Origin: Alphaproteobacteria bacterium Ga0077535
GTDB lineage: Bacteria; Pseudomonadota; Alphaproteobacteria; Caulobacterales; Aquidulcibacteraceae
Direction of reading: 5' to 3'
NCBI GenBank assembly: GCA_001464425.1
Contig: LNEK01000020.1
Coordinates: 186,001 to 250,000 of the forward strand
DNA length: 64,000 bases
A program made the translations under genes and the position numbers. Position 1 is the first letter of the stretch. Every line of letters starts with the position of its first letter. This document shows positions 24,888-33,732 of the stretch, one piece after another. The notes beneath the pieces are model-generated. The model was not told where the DNA came from, searched no databases, and saw only the letters and a program-made list of their open reading frames with translations.

Positions 24888-25877
24888 GTGGAGGGCCGGC
24901 CCTTGAACGATGCGACGCAGCTGATCGATTTGGCGCACCTGGACGACGCGCTTTTCGCGCGCCTCTACAAGGATCGGATCGAGCCGTGTTTCCACGCCAA
25001 TGAAGAGCACCGCTTGGAGGCAGTGAAGAAGTTCAAGACGGGCGTTGCGATCTCTATCGCCGTTGCGGCTGCGGTGGCCGTTGGCGCGGGGCTGATGACG
25101 CAGGAGTTGGGCCCCGGTCTCATTTTCGGGTTGGTCGCTGTGGTGATTGGGTTGGTAATCGCCTATCAGCCGCTGGCGAAGCTGGCGAAGAAGCTGAAGC
25201 AGGAATATTGCGCCGCGATCGCCGAGGCGATGGGCGCTAGCTACGCCATCGCCGGTTTTTCGCCGCCAGCGCTGCCGCGGCTCAAATCTCTCAAGCTCTT
25301 GCCTAGCTATGATCGATCCAATTTCGAGGATTTGTTCAGCGGCGCGCACAAGGGTGCGCGCTATGAACTTTACGAGGGCCATCTCGAGACGCGAAGCACC
25401 GACAGCAAGGGCCGGACTAGGTACACAACAGTGTTTCGCGGTCAGCTGATCCGCATGCATTTTCCGCGTGAGTTTCTCGGCGTCACCATAGTCCGACGCG
25501 ATGCGGGTGTGTTCAACGCATTCGGCGGCGGCCAGTTGGACGGCAAGAAGCTCGAGCGCGTGCGGCTGGTAGCTAGCGAGTTCGAGAAAGCCTTCGAAGT
25601 CTGGGGCACGGACCAAGTCGAAGCCCGCTACTTGTTGCATCCGGTGATGATGGAGCGTCTGATCGCGCTCGAAACCGGGCTGCACGGCAAGCGCATTCGG
25701 TGCGCGTTTGAAGGTGGTGATCTTCTCGTCGCGGTCGAAGGCGGAAATCTCTTTGAGCCCGGCGACATGTTCAAGCCGTTGGTCGATCCGTCGCGTGCAC
25801 GGCGCATCGTCGATGAGATCGCGAGCGTGGTGAAGGTAATGGATCAAGTGCTGACAGCTCAGACGCTCCGGAGCTGA
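24888..25877 (+). CDS. DUF3137 domain-containing membrane protein
   Basis: A protein of about 329 residues with a helical N-terminal part, two adjacent membrane helices near residues 50-95, and a large soluble C-terminal domain with the features of DUF3137 (YELYEGHLETR, TVFRGQLIRMHFPREFLG, RYLLHPVMMERLIALE). The function of the family is unknown. The start is either GTG at 24888 or TTG at 24903, the latter with GGAGGG seven bases upstream, which would remove five residues. The LysE gene begins one base after the stop, so the two are one transcription unit. Confidence 0.82.
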   Translation: MEGRPLNDATQLIDLAHLDDALFARLYKDRIEPCFHANEEHRLEAVKKFKTGVAISIAVAAAVAVGAGLMTQELGPGLIFGLVAVVIGLVIAYQPLAKLAKKLKQEYCAAIAEAMGASYAIAGFSPPALPRLKSLKLLPSYDRSNFEDLFSGAHKGARYELYEGHLETRSTDSKGRTRYTTVFRGQLIRMHFPREFLGVTIVRRDAGVFNAFGGGQLDGKKLERVRLVASEFEKAFEVWGTDQVEARYLLHPVMMERLIALETGLHGKRIRCAFEGGDLLVAVEGGNLFEPGDMFKPLVDPSRARRIVDEIASVVKVMDQVLTAQTLRS

Positions 25878-25878
25878 T

Positions 25879-26508
25879 GTGAGCAGCCTACCTGTCGATC
25901 CTGGCGTTATCGTGCCGTTCCTTATCGCTGTGAGCCTGATTGAACTCACGCCCGGGCCCAACATGGGATATTTGGCGGCGCTCTCTGCTGCTGAGGGCCG
26001 TGTCGCCGGTTTCAAAGCGGTGCTTGGCGTCAGTGCGGGGCTTGCGTTCTACATGATGCTCGCCGTGTTCGGCGTGGCGGAAGTGATCGCATCGGCGCCG
26101 CTCGTGTTCGGCGCGCTGCGATGGGCGGGCGTTTTCTATCTGCTCTACCTCGCCTGGGAGGCTTGGCGCGGTGCGCGGGAAACGTCTCCCGGTCACGCGC
26201 GCGACTTCGACAACGCGCCGTTCTGGCGAGGTTTGCTCGCCAACCTGCTGAATCCCAAAGCCATGGTTTTCTACGTTGCGTTGTTGCCGAGCTTTATCGC
26301 GGCCGATCACGCGCCGTTTTGGGTCCAAGCGCTTGTACTTGGCTGCGTGCACTTAGCGATAAGTCTGATTGTTCACAGTTTGATTGTCGTGGGCGCGGCG
26401 CGCGCTGGCGCGCTCATTGTTCAGACCGAACATGCGCCGCTGGTGCGGCGCCTGCTGGCGCTCGGGATTGCGAGCATTGCTGTGTGGCTTGCCTGGGAAA
26501 CGCGCTGA
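25879..26508 (+). CDS. LysE family translocator
   Basis: A 209-residue inner-membrane exporter of the LysE/RhtB superfamily, which exports amino acids or related metabolites. The family motif ELTPGPNMGYL appears near residue 18, followed by GFKAVLGVSAGLAFYMMLAVFG and the FWRGLLANLLNPKAMVFYVALLP block; five to six helices are visible. The start is GTG, one base after the DUF3137 stop. The exported compound is not predictable. Its end abuts the stop of the convergent WD40 gene. Confidence 0.9.
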   Translation: MSSLPVDPGVIVPFLIAVSLIELTPGPNMGYLAALSAAEGRVAGFKAVLGVSAGLAFYMMLAVFGVAEVIASAPLVFGALRWAGVFYLLYLAWEAWRGARETSPGHARDFDNAPFWRGLLANLLNPKAMVFYVALLPSFIAADHAPFWVQALVLGCVHLAISLIVHSLIVVGAARAGALIVQTEHAPLVRRLLALGIASIAVWLAWETR

Positions 26509-27501
26509 CTAAACGTCGACGATCGCTCCGCGCCCGGCTTCGTCGCCAAGCGCGATGCGCTTGCCGTCAGGGCTCCACGCTAGGGCGGTGACCGCGCCTT
26601 CACCCGGCTCATCCAACTCCATGCCCATGCTGTCGCTGAAGCGTACGATCATGGCGGCGCCGTCAGCATAACCGATGGCGAGGATTTCCTCAGTGGGATG
26701 GAAAGCAACCGCGCTGACGAGCGCCTCGCGTTCTCCGGGTTGCAGGGGCGCTTTGCTTTGCGGGCCGAGTTTTCCAACGAACGGCCAAACAATGGCGCTG
26801 TTGGCGCCGGAGGTGGCAAGCCAACGGCCGCGTTTATCCCAGGAGAAGCTCCTAGTCTTGGACGGGTAGCCGTCCATGCGCAGATCCGTCTTGTCCGGCA
26901 GGCGCCAGCCGTGCAGCGCGTTCTCTTGCATGCCGGTGACGACATAATCGGCATCGGGCGACATCGTAACCGCGAGGTGTGAGCCTGCCCAATTGAGCGC
27001 AGAGCCTTTGTCATCTGCGGTCAGCACGTAGCGCAGTGTGGCGCCATTATAATGAGTGGCGACGAGGCGGCGGCCTTTGGCGTCGAGCGCGAGGCCGCCG
27101 ATGCTGGTCGGATGTGCGTAGCGATGTGATTCCTTGTCGCCGCGAAACACGATCGCTTCTTTGCCGACGCCCGCGACAACCACGCCGGTAGCCGATGCGC
27201 TAACGACGTGATCGACCCATTTGCGCAGTTCAGCCAAAGTAGCGACAGCCCCATCGGGCGTGACCACGTTCAGCCGGCCGTCATCGCCCCCCGTAACTAG
27301 GCGCTTGCCGTCGGGATGGATCGCGGCGCTCAGGATCACGCCGTCATGTGTGGCGATGCGGCGAACTTCCCCCTCGCGTGCTGCGCATAGAACCGTGCCG
27401 TCGCCAAGCGCGAAGCACGCTTCTTCGCCGATCCAATGTGCGGATGTCGCCGCTGCGCCGAGCGCAAGGCGTCGGCCGGTTTCATAAACCTGCGCCGTCA
27501 C
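26509..27501 (-). CDS. WD40 repeat (beta-propeller) protein
   Basis: A 330-residue protein made of degenerate WD40-type repeats, e.g. LSAAIHPDGKRLVTGGDDGR and VTALAWSPDGKRIALGDEAG, with the repeated pattern hydrophobic-S/H-P-D/T-G-K-R-I/L-A/V. About six or seven blades are expected. No signal peptide, so cytoplasmic. The GTG start overlaps the CobW stop (GTGA), giving tight translational coupling; the pair probably works together, perhaps as a scaffold in metal allocation, which is inference. Convergent with the LysE gene. Confidence 0.82.
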   Translation of the reverse strand: MTAQVYETGRRLALGAAATSAHWIGEEACFALGDGTVLCAAREGEVRRIATHDGVILSAAIHPDGKRLVTGGDDGRLNVVTPDGAVATLAELRKWVDHVVSASATGVVVAGVGKEAIVFRGDKESHRYAHPTSIGGLALDAKGRRLVATHYNGATLRYVLTADDKGSALNWAGSHLAVTMSPDADYVVTGMQENALHGWRLPDKTDLRMDGYPSKTRSFSWDKRGRWLATSGANSAIVWPFVGKLGPQSKAPLQPGEREALVSAVAFHPTEEILAIGYADGAAMIVRFSDSMGMELDEPGEGAVTALAWSPDGKRIALGDEAGRGAIVDV

Positions 27502-28535
27502 GCCGCGCACGCCATAAGCGCCGCTTCCAACTCGGAGCGATCGAGGTTGCGGCCAATGAACACGATGCGCGACACGCGCTTCTCGTCTTCGCGCCAATCC
27601 CGCTGTGTATCCCCTTCCACGATCATGTGGACGCCTTGCACGACGAAGCGTTTCGGCTCGTCGGGAAAGGCGAAAATGCCCTTGAGGCGCAGGATATCGG
27701 GGCCGCGCGTCTGGGTAAGTTCATTCAGCCAAGGCAAGAGCTTTTGAGGATCGATCAGTTTCTCGGTGGAGAGCGCTATGCTGGAGATACCCGCCGCCGC
27801 GACGTGGTCGTCGTGATGATGGTCATGATCGTGATGGTCGTGATCATGGTGGTCATGATCATGATGCGCGCAGGCGTCATCGCAATCGTGGTCCGGCAGA
27901 AAGTGCGGATCGATCTCGGTGACGCGGTCGAGATCAAACGCATGCAGGCCGAGGATCGCATCGAGCGGCACGTCGCCGCGTGACATGCGGTGGAGCCGGG
28001 CGGTTGCGTTCACGCCTCGAAGCCGGCGCTCGATGGCGGCGAGTTCGTCCTTTGAAACCAGGTCGGTCTTGTTCAGCAGAATGACGTCGGCGAAGGCGAT
28101 TTGCTCGACCGCTTCTTCGGAACTCTCGAGCTGCTGCATTACGTGTTTGGCGTCTACGACCGTCACGATCGCATCAAGCTTCGTTTTCGAGCGCACGTCG
28201 GCATCGACAAAAAACGTCTGCGCGACTGGCGCCGGTTTGGCCAATCCGGTTGTCTCGACCAGGATCGCGTCGAAGCGGCCTTTGCGCTTCATCAAACCTT
28301 CAATGATGCGGATGAGGTCGCCGCGCACCGTGCAGCAGACGCATCCATTGTTCATTTCGAACACTTCTTCGTCAGCATCGACGATGAGGTCATTGTCGAT
28401 CCCGATCTCGCCAAATTCATTGACGATAACGGCGTACTTTTTGCCGTGCTGTTCGGTCAGGATCCGGTTGAGCAATGTGGTTTTGCCGGCGCCTAGGAAG
28501 CCAGTCAGCACGGTAACGGGGACGGGTTGGGTCAT
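27498..28535 (-). CDS. CobW/ZNG1-type GTP-binding metallochaperone (COG0523)
   Basis: A 345-residue G3E GTPase. Walker A GFLGAGKTTLL at 12-22, metal-binding CVCC at 65-68 (the CxCC motif of the family), ETTGLAKP as the switch/Walker B region, NKTD near 155 for guanine recognition, and a CobW C-terminal domain. Residues 211-244 form an extreme His/Asp-rich insert, the signature of zinc (or cobalt, nickel) carriers. It is presumed to deliver zinc to client proteins under limitation. No Zur box is evident in the 72-bp upstream gap. Coupled by a 4-base overlap to the WD40 gene. Confidence 0.93.
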   Translation of the reverse strand: MTQPVPVTVLTGFLGAGKTTLLNRILTEQHGKKYAVIVNEFGEIGIDNDLIVDADEEVFEMNNGCVCCTVRGDLIRIIEGLMKRKGRFDAILVETTGLAKPAPVAQTFFVDADVRSKTKLDAIVTVVDAKHVMQQLESSEEAVEQIAFADVILLNKTDLVSKDELAAIERRLRGVNATARLHRMSRGDVPLDAILGLHAFDLDRVTEIDPHFLPDHDCDDACAHHDHDHHDHDHHDHDHHHDDHVAAAGISSIALSTEKLIDPQKLLPWLNELTQTRGPDILRLKGIFAFPDEPKRFVVQGVHMIVEGDTQRDWREDEKRVSRIVFIGRNLDRSELEAALMACAA

Positions 28536-28607
28536 GGGCTCCTAGATAGCTATTCCGGCCCGATCCGCCAGCGGCTAGGGTGAGGCGAAAGTCGTGGGGA
28601 GTTCGGC

Positions 28608-30557
28608 ATGAAATCCTGGATGCGGTGGGTGCTGCTGATCGGCGGCGGCCTCGTGGCGGCTGTCTTTATTGGCGCCGGGGTGCTGACTTGGCTCGTCCTG
28701 CGGCTCGATGTGCGGGCCGAGGTGGAACGCGCCGTGGAGGCGGGCACCGGCCGCGACGTGACCATCGCCGGGGATGTGGGTGTGAGCTATTGGCCGGTCT
28801 TGGGTCTGCGGGCTCACGACGTCACCTTGTCAAACGTCGAGGGTGGCCGCGCGCCATCCTTTATCGCGGCCGACGAGATCGATATCGGCGTGGAGATACG
28901 GCCACTGTTCGATCGCCAGGTCGTGGTCCGTCGCCTCGTGCTGCAACATCCACAGATTGCGCTGGAAGTGGATGCGGAAGGCAAAACCAATTGGACGCTC
29001 ACGCCAGTGCGCGCCGATGGACCTGCGCCGCCGCCGTCAACAACACCGACACAAGCCTCGCGCACGACGCTGCGTGAGGTGCGCGTCATGAATGGCGAGG
29101 TCAGCTATTTCGACGCCCGCAACGGCTCTGGCTGGGTCGTGGGCGACGTTGATGTTAGCACCGCGTTCGATGGCATGAACGAGCCGATGCGGCTTGCTGG
29201 CTCGGTGCTCTATGCTGATCAACGCGTGGAACTGGAAGTCGAAGTTGAACGCCCAGGCGCTGCCATGCGCGGTGAACTTACGCCGGTTACGCTGAAGATC
29301 GAGAGCGAGCTTCTCACCGCCGAGTTTCAAGGGCAGACCATTTCTGGCGCCGGTGAAATCGTGGGAACCGTACGCGCCGATGGTCCGAGCCTGCGCCGGC
29401 TCGCCGCTTGGATGGGCACGCCGATCAGAGGCGGCGTTGGTTTTGAAAGCTTCGCGGTTTCTGGACGGCTGCAAATCAGCGACGGCGCCTACAGCTTTAG
29501 CAATGCCGGCTTTGGGCTCGATAGCGTCCGTGGGCGCGGGGACTTTGTGCTGTCGGAGCGCGCGGGCCGGCCATATCTGAGCGGCCGGCTGGAGCTCTTC
29601 GACTTCGATCTGAACCCCTATCTGTCTGGCGAAGCGCCGCAACAGACGCCGTCAGCCGAGTTGGCTGCCGCTGCCGCTGCGCCGGACACTGCGCAACGCG
29701 ATGCTGCGGCGGAGATCGCTGCGGTCGCGCAAGAGCCGGCGGCTCGCGCAATTGACGTGCGCGAGGCGCCGTCCGCCACCCCGATCGACTTCTCGGGTTT
29801 GAAGGCGTTCGATGCTGATATCGAATTGGTGACAGCCGTCGTCCTGGTGCAGCGCATGCGCATCGATTCATCGCGGCTGAACCTTGTCCTAAACGAAGGC
29901 TACCTCGCCGCCACGATGCACAACATGGCGCTCTATGGCGGCTCCGGGCGCGGCCGGTTTGAGATTGATGCGCGCGACGCAAACTCGACGCGCATCGTGC
30001 AGGACATGGCGTTTAATGGACTTGATGCGCGCCGCTTTCTCACTGACGCGATCAACTTCTCCAACATTGAGGGTCGCGCGGAAGTCAGCCTCAACGTGCG
30101 CACGCAAGGCAGGACGCAGAGCGAGTTCTTGGCGGCGCTGAATGGACGCACCCACATCGAAGTGGTGTCGGGCACTCTGCACGGCGTCGATCTTGGCGGC
30201 GTTTCTACGACAATCCGCAACGCGCTGCGTGGCGAACTCATTGCGCCTGAAGCGCGGACGGAGTTCCTGGGCTTTTCGTCGACTTTTGCGATTTATAACG
30301 GCGTCCTGGCGACCGACGATTTGAGCTTTAACACCGCAGATTTGCGCATTCCAGGCATAGGGCTGATCGACGTGCCCAACCGGCGCTTGGACATGCGTTT
30401 AGCGCCGCGATCACCTCGCGGCGGCGTGGTGGTGCCGTTTTCGGTGCGCGGTCCATGGGGGCGGTTCGAATACGCCAGCGACATCCGCGACACGGCACAG
30501 CGGGAAATTCTGCCACGCGTGCGGGCAGTCGAGGCTGCGCAGCGCAGTGGAAACTAG
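28608..30557 (+). CDS. AsmA family protein
   Basis: A 649-residue envelope protein anchored by one N-terminal helix (about residues 8-30) with the bulk in the periplasm. The N-terminal domain (VERAVEAGTGRDVTIAGDVG, YWPVLGLRAHDVTLSN) and the C-terminal AsmA domain (DVPNRRLDMRLAPRSPRGGV) are characteristic, with an Ala/Pro-rich linker near 340-390. AsmA-like proteins are long beta-groove structures implicated in lipid transport between membranes and outer-membrane homeostasis. The gene stands alone and abuts the stop of the convergent sigma factor gene. Confidence 0.9.
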   Translation: MKSWMRWVLLIGGGLVAAVFIGAGVLTWLVLRLDVRAEVERAVEAGTGRDVTIAGDVGVSYWPVLGLRAHDVTLSNVEGGRAPSFIAADEIDIGVEIRPLFDRQVVVRRLVLQHPQIALEVDAEGKTNWTLTPVRADGPAPPPSTTPTQASRTTLREVRVMNGEVSYFDARNGSGWVVGDVDVSTAFDGMNEPMRLAGSVLYADQRVELEVEVERPGAAMRGELTPVTLKIESELLTAEFQGQTISGAGEIVGTVRADGPSLRRLAAWMGTPIRGGVGFESFAVSGRLQISDGAYSFSNAGFGLDSVRGRGDFVLSERAGRPYLSGRLELFDFDLNPYLSGEAPQQTPSAELAAAAAAPDTAQRDAAAEIAAVAQEPAARAIDVREAPSATPIDFSGLKAFDADIELVTAVVLVQRMRIDSSRLNLVLNEGYLAATMHNMALYGGSGRGRFEIDARDANSTRIVQDMAFNGLDARRFLTDAINFSNIEGRAEVSLNVRTQGRTQSEFLAALNGRTHIEVVSGTLHGVDLGGVSTTIRNALRGELIAPEARTEFLGFSSTFAIYNGVLATDDLSFNTADLRIPGIGLIDVPNRRLDMRLAPRSPRGGVVVPFSVRGPWGRFEYASDIRDTAQREILPRVRAVEAAQRSGN

Positions 30558-31079
30558 CTAGCGTTGTTCGAGTTCGTGGATGAGCCAAGCGCGGGCGGCG
30601 CGCCACTGGCGCTTCAGCGTGCTTTCGGATTTGCCTTCTGCGGCGGCGATCTCTTCGATCGTTAAGCCGGCGAAAAAGCGTTGCTCAACGAGGCGCGCAC
30701 GATCTGCGTCGATGCTTTCGAGTTTGCTGAGCGCCGCGTCCAGCGCCTCTAAATCAAGCGCGGCGTTTTCTTCGCCCGGCCAAAACGTGGTGACCGGTGG
30801 CGCCTGGCGCTTGGCGGCGCGGACGCGCCGGACCTCATCCATCAAAATCTGTCGCATGATCCGCGCTGAGAGCGAGAGGAAGTGGGTCCGTCCCTGAAGA
30901 TCAATGCGATTTAGCGAGAAAATCTTGATCGCGGCCGCGTGAGCGAGATCGGTTGGCTGTAGTTGGAGTGCCTGTGCGTCGCCGTTGAGCACGCCGCGCG
31001 CGACGCGGCGGAACTCATCGTAATGCTCGGCCAGTAGCTGTTTCTGGTCGGCGGCGGGAGTGGCTGCGGACTGTGACAT
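30558..31079 (-). CDS. ECF-type sigma factor (TIGR02999-like), kinase-associated
   Basis: A 173-residue sigma factor. Region 2 is unusual in its family-typical way: LAEHYDEFRRVARGVL, then LQPTDLAHAAAIKIF and GRTHFLSLSARIMRQILMDEVRR; region 4 is FFAGLTIEEIAAAEGKSESTLKRQWRAARAWL. This subgroup often occurs beside Ser/Thr kinase genes, and here it lies 84 bp downstream of a kinase-TPR gene in the same direction. No separate anti-sigma is seen. The ATG at 31079 fits; the frame is open to 31124. Its activity may be set by phosphorylation, which is inference. Confidence 0.9.
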   Translation of the reverse strand: MSQSAATPAADQKQLLAEHYDEFRRVARGVLNGDAQALQLQPTDLAHAAAIKIFSLNRIDLQGRTHFLSLSARIMRQILMDEVRRVRAAKRQAPPVTTFWPGEENAALDLEALDAALSKLESIDADRARLVEQRFFAGLTIEEIAAAEGKSESTLKRQWRAARAWLIHELEQR

Positions 31080-31163
31080 TGCCTGATTGAGACAAAGTCT
31101 TACGTCTCGGGCCGACGCTGGCAATCCTCCACCCCAAGCCGCAGGCGAAATTTCTTCGAAATG

Positions 31164-33545
31164 TCAAAGATTGGAACCGAGGCCGGCATGGGGCGGGTTG
31201 CAAGATCGGGCGACATAATCCTGGGCCGAGGCCATTGAACGTGTGCGATCGGTCTCAGCCAGTACGCCTTCGCGTTCGAGCCCCGTAAAGATGCTGAGCG
31301 CCTCCCGCCAGCGCTCGCACGCTCGGTCGAACTGGCCGCCATTGTAGAAATTGCCGCCATTGGTCATGAGCGTGACGGCCAGGGTCCGCCGCGCGCCGGC
31401 AGCGCCTTCCGCTCGGACAACCAAATCGCGCTGCGCCGCGACCACCTCTTCACCCAGAACAAAGCTCTCATCAAAGCGTCGCGCATCGGCGAGGATTTGC
31501 GCGTAAACTTCGCCGACGGTGGCGACGAGGCGCAGTGCGCCCGCATCGTTCGGGTCGCGCTCACGCAACTGCCGGGCATTGGCCATCGCCTCTTCGATAG
31601 ACTGACGCGCGAGCGCATCGCGCTCGTTTGTCCGATGTACGACCGCGCGATACCAAAGGGCTACCGTGAGGCCGCGCACGAACGCGGGGTTTTGCGGCGC
31701 GCCATCACGCACTGCCCGAGTGTAGGTTACAGCGGCGTCGATCGCGTCGCGCGCCTCGTCGGTCATGCCAAGGCGGTGATAGCTTTCACCAAGCAAGCGT
31801 ATGTTCGCCGCGCGTGCCCCCATCACGGCCGGGTCGTCACGCAAGGCTTGCGGCAAGCCGGCGGCGAACGCTTCGGCGCGCTGATGCTGGTCGCGGGCGG
31901 CTTCAAAGTTCTCTTCCCAACCTTCAGTGTCGCCCAGCGCCCGGATCGCATAAATGTAGGCGCGCGCCGCTTTTGCGTCCTGACGTGCATACGGTTCAAT
32001 GATCTGGGCGGCGCGCGCGGCCTGTTCGCGCGCAAGTGCGACCTCGTTGTGGGAGTAGAGGCTGGCCCCTGATTGCTCGAGCAATACTTGCGTCATCGCG
32101 CGCGCGACCGCTGGGTCGCTGGGGTGTGCCGCGTAAAGCGGAGAGATAATGCGTTCGGCTTCAGCCAACAATTCAGCAGCGTCGGAGAAGCGGCCAAGTT
32201 CGCCCGCCTGGCCGCCGCCGACGACCTGCGAAAGCCTTACAAAACCCACCGCCGTTTCGACACGCACCTCAAGCGGCGCGCTCTCATCCTGCGCGAGCGC
32301 CTCAAGATAACTGAGGCCAGTGCGCGCCAATCTTTCGCGCGCGCTCGTTGAGCCGGGAATGGCGGACACTTCGTCGAACACCTCAAACAGAAGCGAGTTC
32401 GCAATTTCGCGCGTTTCTTGAAAGCGCGCTTCCGCCTGCAAACGAGCCCGCTCGGCTCGGACGTTCGCCGCCAACGTAAAGCCGAGCGCAGTGGCCAGCA
32501 GGACGAAAGTCGCGCAGCCCGCGAGAACAGCTCTGCCGTGCCGCGCCGCGAACTTGCGGAGGGCGTATGTACGCGCGCCTGAATAGGCGGCGACGGGCCG
32601 TGCGTTTCGCCACGCTTCGATATCGGCCATGAGGGCTTCGACACTGGCGTATCGTTGGCTTGGTTCGGTTGCGCTGGCGCGCGCGATAATGGCGCGCAAT
32701 TCCGTATCGCGCCGATCGGGCCGGAGCAGATCCTGGAGTAGCCGGCCCAGCGAGAACACATCAGCTGACGTTGAGACCTGAGCACTGATCAAGCGTTCCG
32801 GCGCGCCGTAACCTGGCGTCATTGTCATTGCCGCGACGGCTGCGTCGTTAGGGGAAGTCGTGTTGGTGTCGGCAGCTTTGGCGATACCGAAATCGATCAG
32901 CTTCACCGCGCCATCATCAGTTATCAGAACATTCGCGGGCGTCAGATCGCGATGCACGATCAGGTGCGCGTGTGCGAAAGCGACCGCGGCGCAGATGTCG
33001 CGGAAAATACGGATGCGTTCGGCGCGAGGAAGGGATCGCGCTTCGGCCCACTGCAAGAGCGGCTGGCCGCTCACAAACTCCATGATGATGTACGGGGCGC
33101 CGTCTTCAGTTTGGCCGCCATCATAAAGGCGGGCAATGTTCGGATGCGCCAGCGCCGCCAGAATTTGCCGCTCGCGCTGGAAGCGTTCGACGACGTCCGG
33201 TGTGAACAGGCCAGGCTTGATGACCTTGATCGCAACAGTACGTTCGAAGTCGCCCGTCTCGCGCGCAGCGCGATAGACAGCGCCCATGCCGCCGCGCCCG
33301 ATGCGCTCGATAATCTTGTAAGCGCCAATGCGTTCGGGGATGATGGCGTCTTCCAGCGCGTTTATGGCGCCGCCTGTCGGCAGCGAACCGCTCCGATCCG
33401 CTGTTTCAAGTGCGACCAGACGGGTTCGAAGAGCAGGGCGGCCACTGGTGTGTGCTTCGATCCAAGCTCCGCGTTCCGTCTCGGGAACGTCGAGCAAGTC
33501 TTCGAACAAGCTCATCACTTCGCGTTCAAGCGCGACGTCAGACAT
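31164..33545 (-). CDS. membrane Ser/Thr protein kinase with TPR-like sensor domain
   Basis: A 793-residue Hanks-type kinase. An N-terminal helical region (1-72) resembles that of sigma-factor-linked kinases. Kinase domain about 75-320: glycine loop IGRGGMGAVY at 82-91, catalytic Lys107 in VAIKVIK, HRD at 198-200 followed by LTPAN where Thr202 replaces the usual Lys, and DFG at 218-220. One membrane helix at 339-360 is followed by a long helical, TPR-like domain (about 380-780), presumably periplasmic. It heads the unit containing the ECF sigma gene. The start could be the ATG at 33563, six codons earlier. Divergent from the UrcA gene. Confidence 0.92.
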   Translation of the reverse strand: MSDVALEREVMSLFEDLLDVPETERGAWIEAHTSGRPALRTRLVALETADRSGSLPTGGAINALEDAIIPERIGAYKIIERIGRGGMGAVYRAARETGDFERTVAIKVIKPGLFTPDVVERFQRERQILAALAHPNIARLYDGGQTEDGAPYIIMEFVSGQPLLQWAEARSLPRAERIRIFRDICAAVAFAHAHLIVHRDLTPANVLITDDGAVKLIDFGIAKAADTNTTSPNDAAVAAMTMTPGYGAPERLISAQVSTSADVFSLGRLLQDLLRPDRRDTELRAIIARASATEPSQRYASVEALMADIEAWRNARPVAAYSGARTYALRKFAARHGRAVLAGCATFVLLATALGFTLAANVRAERARLQAEARFQETREIANSLLFEVFDEVSAIPGSTSARERLARTGLSYLEALAQDESAPLEVRVETAVGFVRLSQVVGGGQAGELGRFSDAAELLAEAERIISPLYAAHPSDPAVARAMTQVLLEQSGASLYSHNEVALAREQAARAAQIIEPYARQDAKAARAYIYAIRALGDTEGWEENFEAARDQHQRAEAFAAGLPQALRDDPAVMGARAANIRLLGESYHRLGMTDEARDAIDAAVTYTRAVRDGAPQNPAFVRGLTVALWYRAVVHRTNERDALARQSIEEAMANARQLRERDPNDAGALRLVATVGEVYAQILADARRFDESFVLGEEVVAAQRDLVVRAEGAAGARRTLAVTLMTNGGNFYNGGQFDRACERWREALSIFTGLEREGVLAETDRTRSMASAQDYVARSCNPPHAGLGSNL

Positions 33546-33732
33546 GTCGGCTTCGCCCCCCATCCCGCGCTGTTCGAGCGCGGACGGAATGAAGCGCATT
33601 CGCGGAGGGGCAGTCAATTTGTTCGCGCGAAATAAAGTTTGACCCGTTTTCCGGCCGTCTCGCGCCTTCAAGTCATACAGGCAGAAACCGAGCCCTCATG
33701 GCGTGTCGGTCTGCCAAGGAAGGGGGAATTCA

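Noticed and set aside
27348-27983. Open frame on the plus strand with a Val/Met-rich segment resembling a membrane helix
   Set aside because: The segment is the antisense of the His/Asp-rich codon run in the CobW gene; the CobW frame is strongly supported.
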